The notes: generated by a model not told the origin, from the letters alone. Positions 1 through 8,335 are shown, counted from the stretch's first letter. The stretch: 64,000 nt of DNA from Pseudomonas sp. H9 (GCF_004353925.1 NZ_SMOK01000047.1:62001-126000); one strand, 5' to 3'. Program-made: numbers and translations.

Positions 1-1
1 C

Positions 2-838
2 CTGCGGATGATTGCCGGCAAAGTGATGATGGACCGCAACGCCCCGGACTATCTGACCGACACCGCCGAATCAAGCTATGTAGACAGCAAGGCGCTGATC
101 GAGCGCTGGCACGGCAAGGGGCGCCTGCACTATGCGGTGACGCCGCGTTTCGCCCCGACCAGCACACCGGAACAACTGGCCCTGGCCGGGCAACTGCTCA
201 GCGAGTTCCCTGACCTGTACATGCACACCCACCTGAGCGAAAACCTCAAGGAGATCGACTGGGTCAAGGAACTGTTCCCGGAGCGCAAGGGTTACCTGGA
301 TGTTTACGACCACTTCAAGCTGCTTGGCGAGCGCTCGGTGTTCGCCCACGGCGTGCACCTGTGCGACGACGAATGCCAGCGTCTGGCTGAAACAGGTTCG
401 GCGGTGGCCTTCTGCCCGACGTCCAACCTGTTCCTCGGCAGTGGCTTGTTCAACCTGCCGCAGGCCGAGCGGTTCAAGGTCAAAGTTGGCCTGGGTACCG
501 ACGTGGGTGCAGGCACCAGCTTCTCGCTGCTCAATACCCTTAACGAAGCTTACAAAGTCATGCAGCTGCAAGGCGCGCGCCTGAGCCCGTTCAAGTCGCT
601 GTACCTGGCGACCCTCGGCGGCGCCGAAGCGCTGTGTCTGGACGACCGCATCGGCAGCCTCAAGCCAGGCAACGATGCTGACTTCGTGGTGCTCGACTAC
701 AAGGCGACGCCGCTGATGGATTACCGCATTCAGCAGTCCAACAGCATTGATGAGACGCTGTTCGTGCTGATGACCCTGGGCGATGATCGTACCGTCAAGC
801 AGACCTTTGCCGCCGGCCGCTGCGTTCACCAGCGTTAA
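2..838 (+). CDS. guaD: Guanine deaminase, 3' part
   Basis: The reading frame is open from the left edge, so the start lies outside the window. About 279 residues remain of an enzyme that is usually around 430 long; the missing N-terminus would carry the first metal-binding HxH. The visible part shows amidohydrolase motifs: HTHLSE, then HGVHL, then GLGTDVGAGTS with the metal-binding and catalytic aspartate. Guanine deaminase hydrolyses guanine to xanthine and ammonia in the cytosol and so feeds the urate pathway encoded downstream. In pseudomonads guaD usually follows the xanthine dehydrogenase genes, which would lie to the left. It converges on the GntR gene across a REP pair. The family call is firm; the substrate is inferred from motif and context. 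Confidence 0.93.
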   Translation: MRMIAGKVMMDRNAPDYLTDTAESSYVDSKALIERWHGKGRLHYAVTPRFAPTSTPEQLALAGQLLSEFPDLYMHTHLSENLKEIDWVKELFPERKGYLDVYDHFKLLGERSVFAHGVHLCDDECQRLAETGSAVAFCPTSNLFLGSGLFNLPQAERFKVKVGLGTDVGAGTSFSLLNTLNEAYKVMQLQGARLSPFKSLYLATLGGAEALCLDDRIGSLKPGNDADFVVLDYKATPLMDYRIQQSNSIDETLFVLMTLGDDRTVKQTFAAGRCVHQR

Positions 839-842
839 AAGC

Positions 843-895
843 ATCGCGGGGCAAGCCCGCTCCCACAGGCTGTGGGAGCGGGCTTGCCCCGCGAT
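843..895. repeat. REP pair, inverted
   Basis: Two 25-nt arms (843-867 and 871-895) are perfect inverted copies separated by 3 bases. The core is GCGGGGCAAGCCCGCTCC. The pair lies between the convergent ends of guaD and the GntR gene and may act as a bidirectional 3' end structure. It is one of a dozen such pairs in the window. Confidence 0.95.
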
Positions 896-899
896 TGTG

Positions 900-1673
900 T
901 CAGCCTTTGACCGGTACCGAACTACCGCGCTTCTTGGTCTGCAGCAGGTGCGAGAACACCGCATGCAAATCATCAGAGGCGCTGTCTTCGTCGAGGTTGA
1001 GTTTGCTGTCGATGTGATCCATGTGGTGCATCATCAGGCTCACCGCCTGATGGGCATCACGGGCTTCGATCGCATCGATCAGTTGCATGTGCTCATCGTA
1101 GGAGCAATGCGAGCGGTTGCCGCTTTCGTATTGGGCAATGATCAACGAGGTCTGCGAGACCAGACTGCGCTGGAAGCTGATCAACGGCGCATTGCCTGCA
1201 GCTTCAGCCAACTTCAAGTGGAACTCGCCAGACAGGCGAATACCGGCACCCCGATCCCCGCGGGAAAAACTGTCGCGCTCCTCACGCACCATCTGGCGCA
1301 ACTCGTTGAGCTGCTCAGCCGTGGCGTGCTCGACCGCAAGCTCGGTGATTGCACGCTCGACCAGGCGCCGGGAGAAGAACACCTGGCGAGCTTCTTCGAC
1401 GGTAGGGCTGGCCACTACCGCACCACGATTGGGGCGTAGCAGCACCACGCTTTCATGGGCCAGGCGCGACAACGCGCGACGAATAATGGTTCGGCTGACG
1501 CCAAAGATCTCGCCCAGGGCCTCCTCGCTCAACTTGGTACCCGGCGCCAGACGCTGTTCAAGAATGGCCTCGAAAATGTGCGCGTAGACGATGTCGTCCT
1601 GGGTTCCGCTGCGCCCGGCCTTGCCGGTACGCACTGGTTTCTTGAGAGGTTGCAGCTGTTCGTTCATGGGCAC
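900..1673 (-). CDS. gclR: GntR-family (FCD) repressor, GclR-like
   Basis: The protein has 257 residues. A winged helix-turn-helix of the GntR type spans roughly residues 25-95 (LSEEALGEIFGVSRTIIRRAL). An all-helical FCD ligand domain follows, roughly 105-240, with the usual metal-ligand histidines in FHLKLAEAAGN and near SYDEHMQLIDAIEARD. In P. putida KT2440 the regulator at this locus is known as GclR, whose loss derepresses gcl and permits growth on ethylene glycol; identity here is inferred from position and family. Two TTGTATACAA-like palindromes lie in its upstream region, suggesting autoregulation together with control of the divergent permease. The ligand is not known from sequence. 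A second methionine two codons in is an alternative start. Confidence 0.85.
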   Translation of the reverse strand: MPMNEQLQPLKKPVRTGKAGRSGTQDDIVYAHIFEAILEQRLAPGTKLSEEALGEIFGVSRTIIRRALSRLAHESVVLLRPNRGAVVASPTVEEARQVFFSRRLVERAITELAVEHATAEQLNELRQMVREERDSFSRGDRGAGIRLSGEFHLKLAEAAGNAPLISFQRSLVSQTSLIIAQYESGNRSHCSYDEHMQLIDAIEARDAHQAVSLMMHHMDHIDSKLNLDEDSASDDLHAVFSHLLQTKKRGSSVPVKG

Positions 1674-1774
1674 TCGAGCACGGGGATCGGCCTATCGGAC
1701 CCTGACTGTAATACCAGCCAGTAGGGCGAAGGCAAGTCTTGATAAGAAAATTAAACGATTAAGGTATGGACACA

Positions 1775-1784
1775 TTGTACACAG
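1775..1784. promoter_or_regulatory. Degenerate TTGTATACAA operator candidate
   Basis: TTGTACACAG matches the palindrome TTGTATACAA at 8 of 10 positions. It lies about 100 bp upstream of the gclR start codon, a plausible place for autoregulation. Function is inferred. Confidence 0.45.
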
Positions 1785-1871
1785 CCGCAGCGATTTCTGC
1801 AGGGGATGATGGCCTTTATAGCGACGCGGCGAAATTATTTGCGCACAGCAACGAAAACATTATTTGCATTC

Positions 1872-1883
1872 TTTGTATACAAA
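1872..1883. promoter_or_regulatory. Perfect palindrome TTTGTATACAAA, candidate GclR operator
   Basis: A 12-bp perfect inverted repeat lies midway between the divergent regulator and permease genes. FCD-type GntR proteins bind short GTnnAC-centred palindromes, which fits. The same core recurs in front of puuE and gcl. Confidence 0.6.
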
Positions 1884-2025
1884 CGCATAATCCGTCGTGC
1901 AACTTCCTGACCCAGAAGTCAACTAACGGTCTGGACGCCTGCCATCCCATCCGCCTCACAGAGCCACCCAGTGCGTGCGCAGGACAGGCTCTGAACAACA
2001 AGAAAAGACTTGAGGAGTACTCGCT

Positions 2026-3375
2026 GTGGAAAGCCGCAAATCCGAAGCCCCTACGCTGGATCTTGCCCCACCGCTCGAAACGAGCTGGCTGGAGCGGATT
2101 TTCAAACTCAAGCTACATGGCACCACCGTCAAGACCGAATTGATCGCCGGGTTGACCACCTTCATCACCATGGCGTACATCATCTTCGTTAACCCCAACA
2201 TCATGGCCGATGCCGGTATCGATCACGGCGCAGCGTTTGTCGCCACCTGTATCGCCGCCGCCCTGGGCTGTCTGTTGATGGGCCTGTACGCCAACTGGCC
2301 GGTCGGCCTGGCACCGGGCATGGGGCTCAACGCCTTCTTTACCTACACCGTGGTCGGGACCATGGGCTACACCTGGGAAGCCGCGCTGGGCGCGGTGTTC
2401 GTTTCCGGGGTGCTGTTCATGCTGCTGACGCTTTCGCGGGTGCGCGAGTGGCTGCTTAACAGCATCCCTGTCAGTTTGCGTCATGCAATGGGTGCCGGCG
2501 TCGGATTGTTCCTCGGACTGATCGGTCTTAAAACTGCCGGGATTGTCGTCGACAGCCCGGCCACCCTGATCAAGCTCGGCTCCCTGCACGAGCCTGGCCC
2601 GCTGCTGGCGGCCATCTGCTTTTTGATGATCGCAGTGCTCAGCTACCACCGTGTGTTCGGTGCGATCCTGATCAGCATCATCAGCGTGACCCTCGCTGGC
2701 TGGGGTTTGGGCCTGGTTGAATACGGCGGCCTGTTCTCGCTGCCACCTAGCCTGGCACCCACCTGGATGGCCATGGACGTGGCAGGCGTGTTCAACGTCA
2801 GCATGATCGCCGTGGTGTTCGCCTTCCTCTTCGTGCACATGTTCGACACCGCCGGTACGCTGATGGGCGTCGCTCAGCGGGCCAACCTGGTGAATGCCGA
2901 CGGGCGTATCGAAAACCTCTCCCGCGCGCTGAAAGCCGACAGTGCGTCGAGCGTGTTCGGTGCAGTGGTCGGTGTACCGCCCGTGACCAGCTATGTGGAA
3001 AGTGCTGCCGGTGTAGCCGCAGGCGGGCGTACTGGCCTGACGGCGGTGGTGGTCGGCCTGTTCTTCGTCGCTGCGATGTTCTTCGCCCCGCTGGCTGGCA
3101 TGATCCCGGCTTACGCTACCGCTGGTGCGCTGATTTATGTCGCCATGCTGATGATGGGTAGCATGGCCCACATCCATTGGGACGAAGCCACCGACAGCAT
3201 TCCGGCGATCGTTACCGCAATCATGATGCCGCTGACCTTCTCGGTCGCTGACGGTATTGCCCTGGGCTTTATCACTTACGTGGTACTCAAGGCCGGTACC
3301 GGTCGTTTCAGCGAAATCTCGGCCAGCCTGTGGGTGCTGACGGCGATCTTCATTGCCAAGTTTGTGTTCCTGTAA
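2026..3375 (+). CDS. NCS2-type purine permease, AzgA/PbuG-like
   Basis: This is a 449-residue polytopic inner-membrane protein starting at GTG 2026, chosen because GAGGAG sits 8 bases upstream. Hydrophobic segments run through the whole protein after about residue 35. Family signatures include GLAPGMGLNAFF near residue 100, FLFVHMFDTAGTLMG near 270 and VGVPPVTSYVESAAGVAAGGRTG near 325. AzgA-like members import adenine, guanine or hypoxanthine with a cation. The gene diverges from gclR and lies beside guanine deaminase, which favours a guanine/hypoxanthine role. A hairpin terminator follows the stop codon. The exact substrate cannot be read from sequence. Confidence 0.9.
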   Translation: MESRKSEAPTLDLAPPLETSWLERIFKLKLHGTTVKTELIAGLTTFITMAYIIFVNPNIMADAGIDHGAAFVATCIAAALGCLLMGLYANWPVGLAPGMGLNAFFTYTVVGTMGYTWEAALGAVFVSGVLFMLLTLSRVREWLLNSIPVSLRHAMGAGVGLFLGLIGLKTAGIVVDSPATLIKLGSLHEPGPLLAAICFLMIAVLSYHRVFGAILISIISVTLAGWGLGLVEYGGLFSLPPSLAPTWMAMDVAGVFNVSMIAVVFAFLFVHMFDTAGTLMGVAQRANLVNADGRIENLSRALKADSASSVFGAVVGVPPVTSYVESAAGVAAGGRTGLTAVVVGLFFVAAMFFAPLAGMIPAYATAGALIYVAMLMMGSMAHIHWDEATDSIPAIVTAIMMPLTFSVADGIALGFITYVVLKAGTGRFSEISASLWVLTAIFIAKFVFL

Positions 3376-3395
3376 CACTCACCGCGCAATCACAA

Positions 3396-3430
3396 AGGGC
3401 CCCATCGTCAGGTGGGGCCCTGTCGTTTTC
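3396..3430 (+). terminator. Rho-independent terminator after the permease
   Basis: AGGGCCCC and GGGGCCCT arms around 3396-3421 form a strong GC stem, followed by a short T-containing tract. It lies about 20 bp after the permease stop and can end transcription from both convergent genes. Confidence 0.75.
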
Positions 3431-3455
3431 AGCAATCGCAGGCCTTCGCCCGGGC

Positions 3456-3953
3456 TTACAGCGCGACGATGTCTTCAAGGCAGAACTGCACCACACTGCC
3501 GTTCACCGACAAAAAGCTGCGCTCTACCAACTTCATTGAAGTGTTAGAGACATTCTCCCGACGGTCCTTGTAGCCAACTCTTGATCCCAGATGATCGCGC
3601 AGGTAGATCAGCGGCCCGTTTGCCCCCTCCCCCAGCACCTCGATTTTCCAGAAATCGGTTACAGACGCCAGCTGATACAGGCCAAGAAATCCGTTGGTAC
3701 TGACGCCCAATTTTGCGCCTTGATAAGCCTTCGGTGCATTACAGCCAATGTTGTAGTGCAGACGATTTCCCTTGCGCTCGATGAATTGAAAATTCAGCCG
3801 CACCACGTCTCCACCGCTATTGTGCTTGTCAACGACGAGCCAACCGCCCGAATCAAATTCCACCAATTTTTGCGTGCATACCACTAACCCGGTGCAGCCC
3901 GGGGCCAAGGAACGCAAGCTTGCCTGGAATGAACCTACCGACTCCAAATCCAT
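3456..3953 (-). CDS. Hypothetical beta-rich protein, unrecognised family
   Basis: This encodes 165 residues with no signal peptide or membrane segment. The start ATG is preceded by GAGG at an 8-base gap, which supports real translation. The protein alternates hydrophobic and polar residues with many glycines (for example KLGVSTNGFLGLY, then FWKIEVLGE, then GPLIYLRDHLG), a pattern typical of all-beta folds such as beta-trefoil or lectin-like domains; this is inference only. Base composition appears lower in GC than the flanking genes, and the gene stands alone between a terminator and a REP pair, so it may have been acquired. I do not recognise a function. Confidence 0.7.
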   Translation of the reverse strand: MDLESVGSFQASLRSLAPGCTGLVVCTQKLVEFDSGGWLVVDKHNSGGDVVRLNFQFIERKGNRLHYNIGCNAPKAYQGAKLGVSTNGFLGLYQLASVTDFWKIEVLGEGANGPLIYLRDHLGSRVGYKDRRENVSNTSMKLVERSFLSVNGSVVQFCLEDIVAL

Positions 3954-4157
3954 TTGAATCGCCTCACTGCCTGATTGAATAAATGCATCCAGACGGGAGC
4001 ATACGCAGACAGGCCCTGCTCAATCGAACCAGAAGGTGTTCCTCACGATCAGTAGGAGCGGGCTTGCCCCGCGATAGCGGTTAGCCTGATGCATCGCTAT
4101 CGCGGGCAAGCCCGCTCCTACCGGCCGGTTGTTTAAGCCCGTACAAAACAATCGCCC
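3954..4157. other. Intergenic region with REP pair
   Basis: There is no gene here. The first 100 bases hold the presumed promoter of the minus-strand hypothetical gene. The rest is a REP pair (4052-4121) and spacer before the uraH terminator. Confidence 0.7.
4052..4121. repeat. REP pair, inverted, outward form
   Basis: GTAGGAGCGGGCTTGCCCCG (4052 onward) and its inverted copy ending at 4121 are separated by a short variable spacer that includes a further inverted GATAGCGG/CGCTATC. The right copy has lost one G of the GGGG run. Confidence 0.93.
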
Positions 4158-4185
4158 AAAAAAAAGCCCGCCAGTGTGAGCGGGC
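4158..4185 (-). terminator. Rho-independent terminator of uraH
   Basis: Read on the minus strand, GCCCGC (4185-4180) pairs with GCGGGC (4171-4166) across an 8-base loop and is followed by eight T residues (4165-4158). It sits about 30 bases after the uraH stop codon. This is the clearest terminator in the window. Confidence 0.9.
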
Positions 4186-4216
4186 AAGGACCTACGAAGA
4201 TTCTTCTAGCGACCAA

Positions 4217-4570
4217 CTAGCTTCCACGATAGGTCGAGTAGCTGTACGGCGAGATCAACAGCGGCACGTGATAGTGATCTTGCTCGGCGCTGATGCCGAA
4301 ACGCAGTACCACGACATCCAGGAACGCATGCTCAGGCAACTTCACGCCACGGGCGCGGTAATAGTCGCCAGCATTGAACTGCAGCTGATAAACACCGCTG
4401 CGGTAATCATCTCCCTGCAACAAAGGCGCATCGCAACGGCCATCGCTGTTAGTCAGTGCGGTGTTCACCAGCTCCAATTGCTGGCCTTCAACCCGATACA
4501 GCTCAACCTTGATCGAGCTGCCAGGGCAGCCGTGAGCGGCATCCAGTACATGCGTGGTCAAACGTCCCAT
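4217..4570 (-). CDS. uraH: 5-hydroxyisourate hydrolase (transthyretin-like)
   Basis: The protein has 117 residues, the normal length of the family. It opens with THVLDAAHGCPG, containing the catalytic His7, and ends with the diagnostic YRGS tetrapeptide; HYHVPLLISPYSYSTYRGS is the typical C-terminus. It hydrolyses 5-hydroxyisourate, made by PuuD from urate, to OHCU in the cytosol. It is transcribed away from puuE across a 384-bp region with two TTGTATACAA-type sites and has its own terminator. Function is firm from motif and context. Confidence 0.96.
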   Translation of the reverse strand: MGRLTTHVLDAAHGCPGSSIKVELYRVEGQQLELVNTALTNSDGRCDAPLLQGDDYRSGVYQLQFNAGDYYRARGVKLPEHAFLDVVVLRFGISAEQDHYHVPLLISPYSYSTYRGS

Positions 4571-4676
4571 TGCTTGCTCGCCTCTGTTCTATCTGTGGGC
4601 AAAAAATCCCGTACGAAACCGGCTCAACACACGGCAGCATACGGCTGTCGGATTATTAAGACATTTTTCTGTAAAA

Positions 4677-4686
4677 TTGTACACAA
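4677..4686. promoter_or_regulatory. TTGTACACAA operator candidate, uraH side
   Basis: This copy differs from TTGTATACAA at one position and is flanked as ATTGTACACAAT. It lies about 106 bp upstream of uraH. The following ATAATTCG is shared with the gcl-region copy at 14820. Confidence 0.55.
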
Positions 4687-4869
4687 TAATTCGGTATTCT
4701 TTCCTGGCACACCCGCCACCCCCTGTAAATACACCATCAGTCGCAAAACCACGCTACTGGCCGACGAACGCGTCATTAGCTGACCAGTCAGGCAGGTTTC
4801 TTGCAGAGGGATTTCGGGGTGAAAACAGAAAGAAATACGAAAAAACAGGCTTACAAACCGCAAACAAAG

Positions 4870-4879
4870 TTGTATACAA
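4870..4879. promoter_or_regulatory. Perfect TTGTATACAA palindrome, puuE side
   Basis: An exact copy lies about 75 bp upstream of the puuE start. The spacing suits repression at or just downstream of a promoter. Binding by the nearby GntR regulator is inferred. Confidence 0.6.
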
Positions 4880-4954
4880 TCACCTCATCGACGTGGCCGA
4901 TTCCCTACAAGGGCTCCACGCCATCCGTTTACACGAATAAGAAGGAAGACTGCA

Positions 4955-5881
4955 GTGAGCGCTGATTATCCTCGCGACCTGATCGGTTACGGCAATACCC
5001 CACCCCATCCGCGCTGGCCGGGGAATGCCCGCATCGCTTTGTCTTTCGTGCTCAACTACGAAGAAGGCGGTGAACGCAACATTCTTCACGGGGATAAAGA
5101 GTCGGAAGCCTTTCTCTCGGAAATGGTTGCTGCCCAGCCACTGCCGGGCGCCCGCAACATGAGCATGGAATCGCTCTACGAATATGGCAGCCGCGCCGGT
5201 GTCTGGCGCCTGCTCAAGCTGTTCAAGGATACCGGCGTACCGCTCACCATCTTCGCCGTGGCCATGGCCGCCCAGCGTCACCCCGATGTCATCCGCGCCA
5301 TGGTTGAAGCCGGTCACGAGATCTGCAGCCACGGCTACCGCTGGATCGACTACCAGAACATGGATGAGGCCCAGGAACGCGAGCACATGCTCGAAGCGAT
5401 CCGCATCCTCACCGAACTGACCGGCGAACGTCCGCTGGGCTGGTACACCGGCCGCACCGGCTTGAACACCCGTCGCCTGGTGATGGAGGAAGGTGGCTTT
5501 CTCTACGACAGCGACACCTACGACGACGACCTGCCCTACTGGGAACCGAACAACCCGACCGGCAAGCCGCACCTGGTGATCCCTTACACCCTGGACACCA
5601 ACGACATGCGCTTCACCCAGGTTCAGGGCTTCAACTGCGGCGAGCAGTTCTTCCAGTACCTCAAAGACGCCTTCGATGTACTCTACGAAGAAGGTGCCGA
5701 AGCGCCGAAGATGCTTTCCATTGGCCTGCATTGCCGCCTGATCGGTCGCCCAGCACGCCTGGCCGCACTCAAGCGCTTCATTGAATACGCCAAGAGCCAC
5801 GATCAAGTCTGGTTCACCCGGCGCGTGGACATCGCCCGTCACTGGCATGCCACCCACCCTTACAAAGCCGAGAACGCCTAA
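4955..5881 (+). CDS. puuE: Allantoinase, polysaccharide-deacetylase type
   Basis: This 308-residue protein starts at GTG 4955 with GAAGGA about 8 bases upstream. It belongs to the polysaccharide deacetylase fold subgroup PuuE, not the amidohydrolase allantoinases: it opens with DYPRDLIGYGNTPPHPRWPGNARIA and has the NodB-like stretches FAVAMAAQRHPDVIRAMVEAGHEICSHGYRW. PuuE hydrolyses allantoin to allantoate. It is the first gene of a puuE-uraD-allA-puuD-permease run, and its stop codon overlaps the uraD start (TAATG). The enzyme that should act next, allantoicase, is not in the window. Confidence 0.95.
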   Translation: MSADYPRDLIGYGNTPPHPRWPGNARIALSFVLNYEEGGERNILHGDKESEAFLSEMVAAQPLPGARNMSMESLYEYGSRAGVWRLLKLFKDTGVPLTIFAVAMAAQRHPDVIRAMVEAGHEICSHGYRWIDYQNMDEAQEREHMLEAIRILTELTGERPLGWYTGRTGLNTRRLVMEEGGFLYDSDTYDDDLPYWEPNNPTGKPHLVIPYTLDTNDMRFTQVQGFNCGEQFFQYLKDAFDVLYEEGAEAPKMLSIGLHCRLIGRPARLAALKRFIEYAKSHDQVWFTRRVDIARHWHATHPYKAENA

Positions 5882-6396
5882 TGACCGCTTTCAAAACCCT
5901 CACGCCTTCGTCCTTGGAGCGCAGCGCGTTCGTCGAAGCCTTCGCTGACATCTACGAGCACTCGCCGTGGGTCGCCGAAAAAGCCTACGACCTGGGCCAA
6001 TTGCAGGAAGTCGACCAGATCGAAGCCCTGCATCAGCGCATGAGCGACATTCTGCTCAGCGCCGATCACGCCGCTCAGCTGGCGCTGATCAACGCTCACC
6101 CGGACCTCGCTGGCAAAGCCGCGATCCAGGGCGAACTGACTGAGTCGAGCACCAACGAACAAGCCGGCGCCGGTATTCACCAGTGCACCGCCGAAGAGTT
6201 CGCACGCTTCACCGAACTCAACGACGCCTACAAGGCCAAGTTCAAGTTTCCGTTCATCATGGCGGTCAAAGGCAGCAACCGGCACCAGATCCTCGCCTCG
6301 TTCGAGAAGCGCATCCACAACTCGGTCGAGGCCGAGTTCAAGGAAGCGCTGGCGCAGATCAACCTGATTGCCCTGTTCCGCCTGCTGCAACTTTAA
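5881..6396 (+). CDS. uraD: OHCU decarboxylase
   Basis: The protein has 171 residues. It matches the OHCU decarboxylase family: FADIYEHSPWVAEKAYDLG near the N-terminus, EALHQRM with the likely catalytic histidine, INAHPDLAGKAAIQGELTESSTNEQAGAG in the middle, and KFKFPFIMAVKG before the C-terminal helix. It decarboxylates OHCU, the UraH product, to S-allantoin. Its start codon overlaps the puuE stop, so the two genes are translationally linked. The order of genes differs from the order of reactions (PuuD, UraH, UraD, PuuE). Confidence 0.95.
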   Translation: MTAFKTLTPSSLERSAFVEAFADIYEHSPWVAEKAYDLGQLQEVDQIEALHQRMSDILLSADHAAQLALINAHPDLAGKAAIQGELTESSTNEQAGAGIHQCTAEEFARFTELNDAYKAKFKFPFIMAVKGSNRHQILASFEKRIHNSVEAEFKEALAQINLIALFRLLQL

Positions 6397-6444
6397 GGGC
6401 AAGGCCAGCCTTACCCTCCACAACACAGAATAAAGAGAATCCGC

Positions 6445-6948
6445 ATGCGCACTTTAGTGATTGAGCCCTTGACCAAAGAAGCCTTCGCCCCTTTCGGTGA
6501 CGTGATCGAAACCGACGGCAGCGACCACTTCATGATCAACAACGGTTCGACCATGCGCTTCCACAAGCTGGCGACGGTACAAACCGCCCAGCCCGAGGAC
6601 AACGCGATCATCAGCATCTTCCGCGCCGACGCGCAGGACATGCCGCTGACCGTTCGCATGCTGGAGCGCCATCCGCTGGGCAGCCAGGCGTTTATTCCGC
6701 TGCTCGGCAACCCCTTTCTGATCGTGGTCGCGCCCGTTGGCGATGCACCTGTATCAGGCTTGGTCCGTGCTTTTGTCAGCAATGGCAAGCAGGGCATTAA
6801 TTACCATCGCGGCGTCTGGCACCACCCGGTGCTGACGATCGAAAAGCGGGATGACTTCCTGGTGGTTGATCGCAGTGGTACTGGCAACAACTGCGATGAG
6901 CATTTTTTCAATGAGGATGAGCAATTGATCCTCGCCCCCCACCAATAA
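6445..6948 (+). CDS. allA: Ureidoglycolate lyase
   Basis: The protein has 167 residues, a normal length for AllA. The opening RTLVIEPLTKEAFAPFGDVIE and the GINYHRGVWHHPVL segment with metal-site histidines are diagnostic of the cupin-like ureidoglycolate lyase. It splits ureidoglycolate into glyoxylate and urea. Glyoxylate is then the substrate of Gcl encoded at 14996, and urea may be handled with the transporter encoded at 21625. Only 48 bp separate it from uraD, so no allantoicase gene fits between them. Confidence 0.95.
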   Translation: MRTLVIEPLTKEAFAPFGDVIETDGSDHFMINNGSTMRFHKLATVQTAQPEDNAIISIFRADAQDMPLTVRMLERHPLGSQAFIPLLGNPFLIVVAPVGDAPVSGLVRAFVSNGKQGINYHRGVWHHPVLTIEKRDDFLVVDRSGTGNNCDEHFFNEDEQLILAPHQ

Positions 6949-6999
6949 GAGAAGACTGAGCACGCGGATACAAGCGTGCCAGGGTAAGAGGTAAAGACT

Positions 7000-8325
7000 G
7001 TGGAAGCACATCTGTTGGAATGGCTGAACCTGAGCGTGCGTTGGGTTCACATGATCACTGGCGTTGCCTGGATTGGCGCGTCGTTCTACTTCGTCTGGCT
7101 GGAAAACAACCTCAACCGCGCCAATCCGCGCGATGGTTTGTCCGGCGATCTCTGGGCGATTCACGGTGGCGGGATCTACCACCTGGAGAAGTACAAGCTG
7201 GCTCCGCCAAAAATGCCGGAGAACCTGCACTGGTTTAAATGGGAAGCCTATTTCACCTGGATGTCGGGTATTGCCCTGCTGTGCCTGGTGTTCTATTGGA
7301 ACCCGACCCTCTACCTGCTGGCCCCTGGCAGCACCCTGAGCGGTGGTGAAGGTATCGCCATCGGCGTTGGTTCGCTGATCGCTGGCTGGTTCATCTACGA
7401 CTTCCTCTGCGACTCGCCACTGGGCAAACGCCCTGCCCTGCTCGGCCTGGTGCTGTTCGTGCTGGTTATTGCTGCTTGCTACGGCTTCAGCCAGGTATTC
7501 AGCGGTCGTGGTGCCTACCTGCACACTGGTGCAATCATCGGCACCATCATGGTCGGTAACGTATTTCGCATCATCATGCCGGCTCAGCGTCAACTGGTAG
7601 CCGCCATCGAAGCCAACCAGACTCCTGATCCGGTACTGCCAGCCAAGGGCCTGCTGCGTTCGCGTCACAACAACTACTTCACCCTGCCGGTGCTGTTCAT
7701 CATGATCAGCAACCACTTCCCGAGCACCTACGGTAGCCAGTACAACTGGCTGATCCTGGCGGGCATCGCGGTAGCGGCGGTATTGGTTCGTCACTACTTC
7801 AACACCCGTCACGACAGCAACAAGTACGCCTGGACCCTGCCCGTCGGCGCGCTGTCGATGATCTGCCTGGCTTACGTAACTGGCCCTGCGCCGATGCCGA
7901 CTGCCCCTGAACAAGCAGCCGCCAAAGTTGAATACCAACCACTGCCGGAAACCGCGCTGGGTGGCAAAACTGCCGCAGAGAAAGCCGCTGAAAAAGCTGC
8001 CGAACCTGCCCAGGCTGCCGCACCTGCCGAAGCGCCAGCGGCCGCCGTTGCCAAACTCGACGATGCCGGTTTCGACAAGATTCACAGCGTCATCCAGGAA
8101 CGTTGCGCCGTGTGCCATTCGGCCAAGCCGACCAGCCCACTGTTCAGTGCTGCACCTGCCGGGGTCATGCTCGACACCCCGCAACAGATCCAGCAACAAG
8201 CCGCTCGCATTCAGGCACAAGCGGTTACCACTCAGATCATGCCGTTGGGCAACATCACTCAGATGACCCAGCAAGAACGTGAACTGATTGGTGCCTGGAT
8301 CGCCAAAGGCGCTCCAACGAACTAA
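7000..8325 (+). CDS. puuD: Urate hydroxylase with C-terminal cytochrome c domain
   Basis: This 441-residue inner-membrane protein starts at GTG 7000, preceded by AAGAGG. The first 300 residues contain about eight hydrophobic segments (WVHMITGVAWIGASFYFVWLEN is the first). An Ala/Pro/Glu-rich linker (about 305-350) leads to a class I cytochrome c domain with the haem motif C369-x-x-C372-H373. PuuD oxidises urate to 5-hydroxyisourate and passes electrons to the respiratory chain, so it depends on cytochrome c maturation, which is encoded later in the window. A small hairpin (6960-6979) precedes the gene and does not cover the ribosome binding site. Confidence 0.95.
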   Translation: MEAHLLEWLNLSVRWVHMITGVAWIGASFYFVWLENNLNRANPRDGLSGDLWAIHGGGIYHLEKYKLAPPKMPENLHWFKWEAYFTWMSGIALLCLVFYWNPTLYLLAPGSTLSGGEGIAIGVGSLIAGWFIYDFLCDSPLGKRPALLGLVLFVLVIAACYGFSQVFSGRGAYLHTGAIIGTIMVGNVFRIIMPAQRQLVAAIEANQTPDPVLPAKGLLRSRHNNYFTLPVLFIMISNHFPSTYGSQYNWLILAGIAVAAVLVRHYFNTRHDSNKYAWTLPVGALSMICLAYVTGPAPMPTAPEQAAAKVEYQPLPETALGGKTAAEKAAEKAAEPAQAAAPAEAPAAAVAKLDDAGFDKIHSVIQERCAVCHSAKPTSPLFSAAPAGVMLDTPQQIQQQAARIQAQAVTTQIMPLGNITQMTQQERELIGAWIAKGAPTN

Positions 8326-8335
8326 GCAATACGTT

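Larger units (their letters stand above)
1674..2025. promoter_or_regulatory. Divergent promoter region gclR / purine permease
   Basis: This 352-bp region separates the divergent regulator and permease genes. It has no credible coding frame. It contains one perfect palindrome, TTTGTATACAAA, and one degenerate copy, both listed separately. The flanks are AT-rich compared with the genome, as expected for promoters. No purine riboswitch core was recognised. Confidence 0.7.
4571..4954. promoter_or_regulatory. Divergent promoter region uraH / puuE
   Basis: This 384-bp noncoding region is AT-rich. It carries two operator-like palindromes, one nearer uraH (4677-4686) and one nearer puuE (4870-4879). 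A likely puuE ribosome binding site, GAAGGA, lies at 4941-4946. No other structure was recognised. Confidence 0.7.

Noticed and set aside
1674..2025. Purine riboswitch in front of the permease gene
   Set aside because: I could not find the conserved three-way junction core, and the palindromic operators already explain control.
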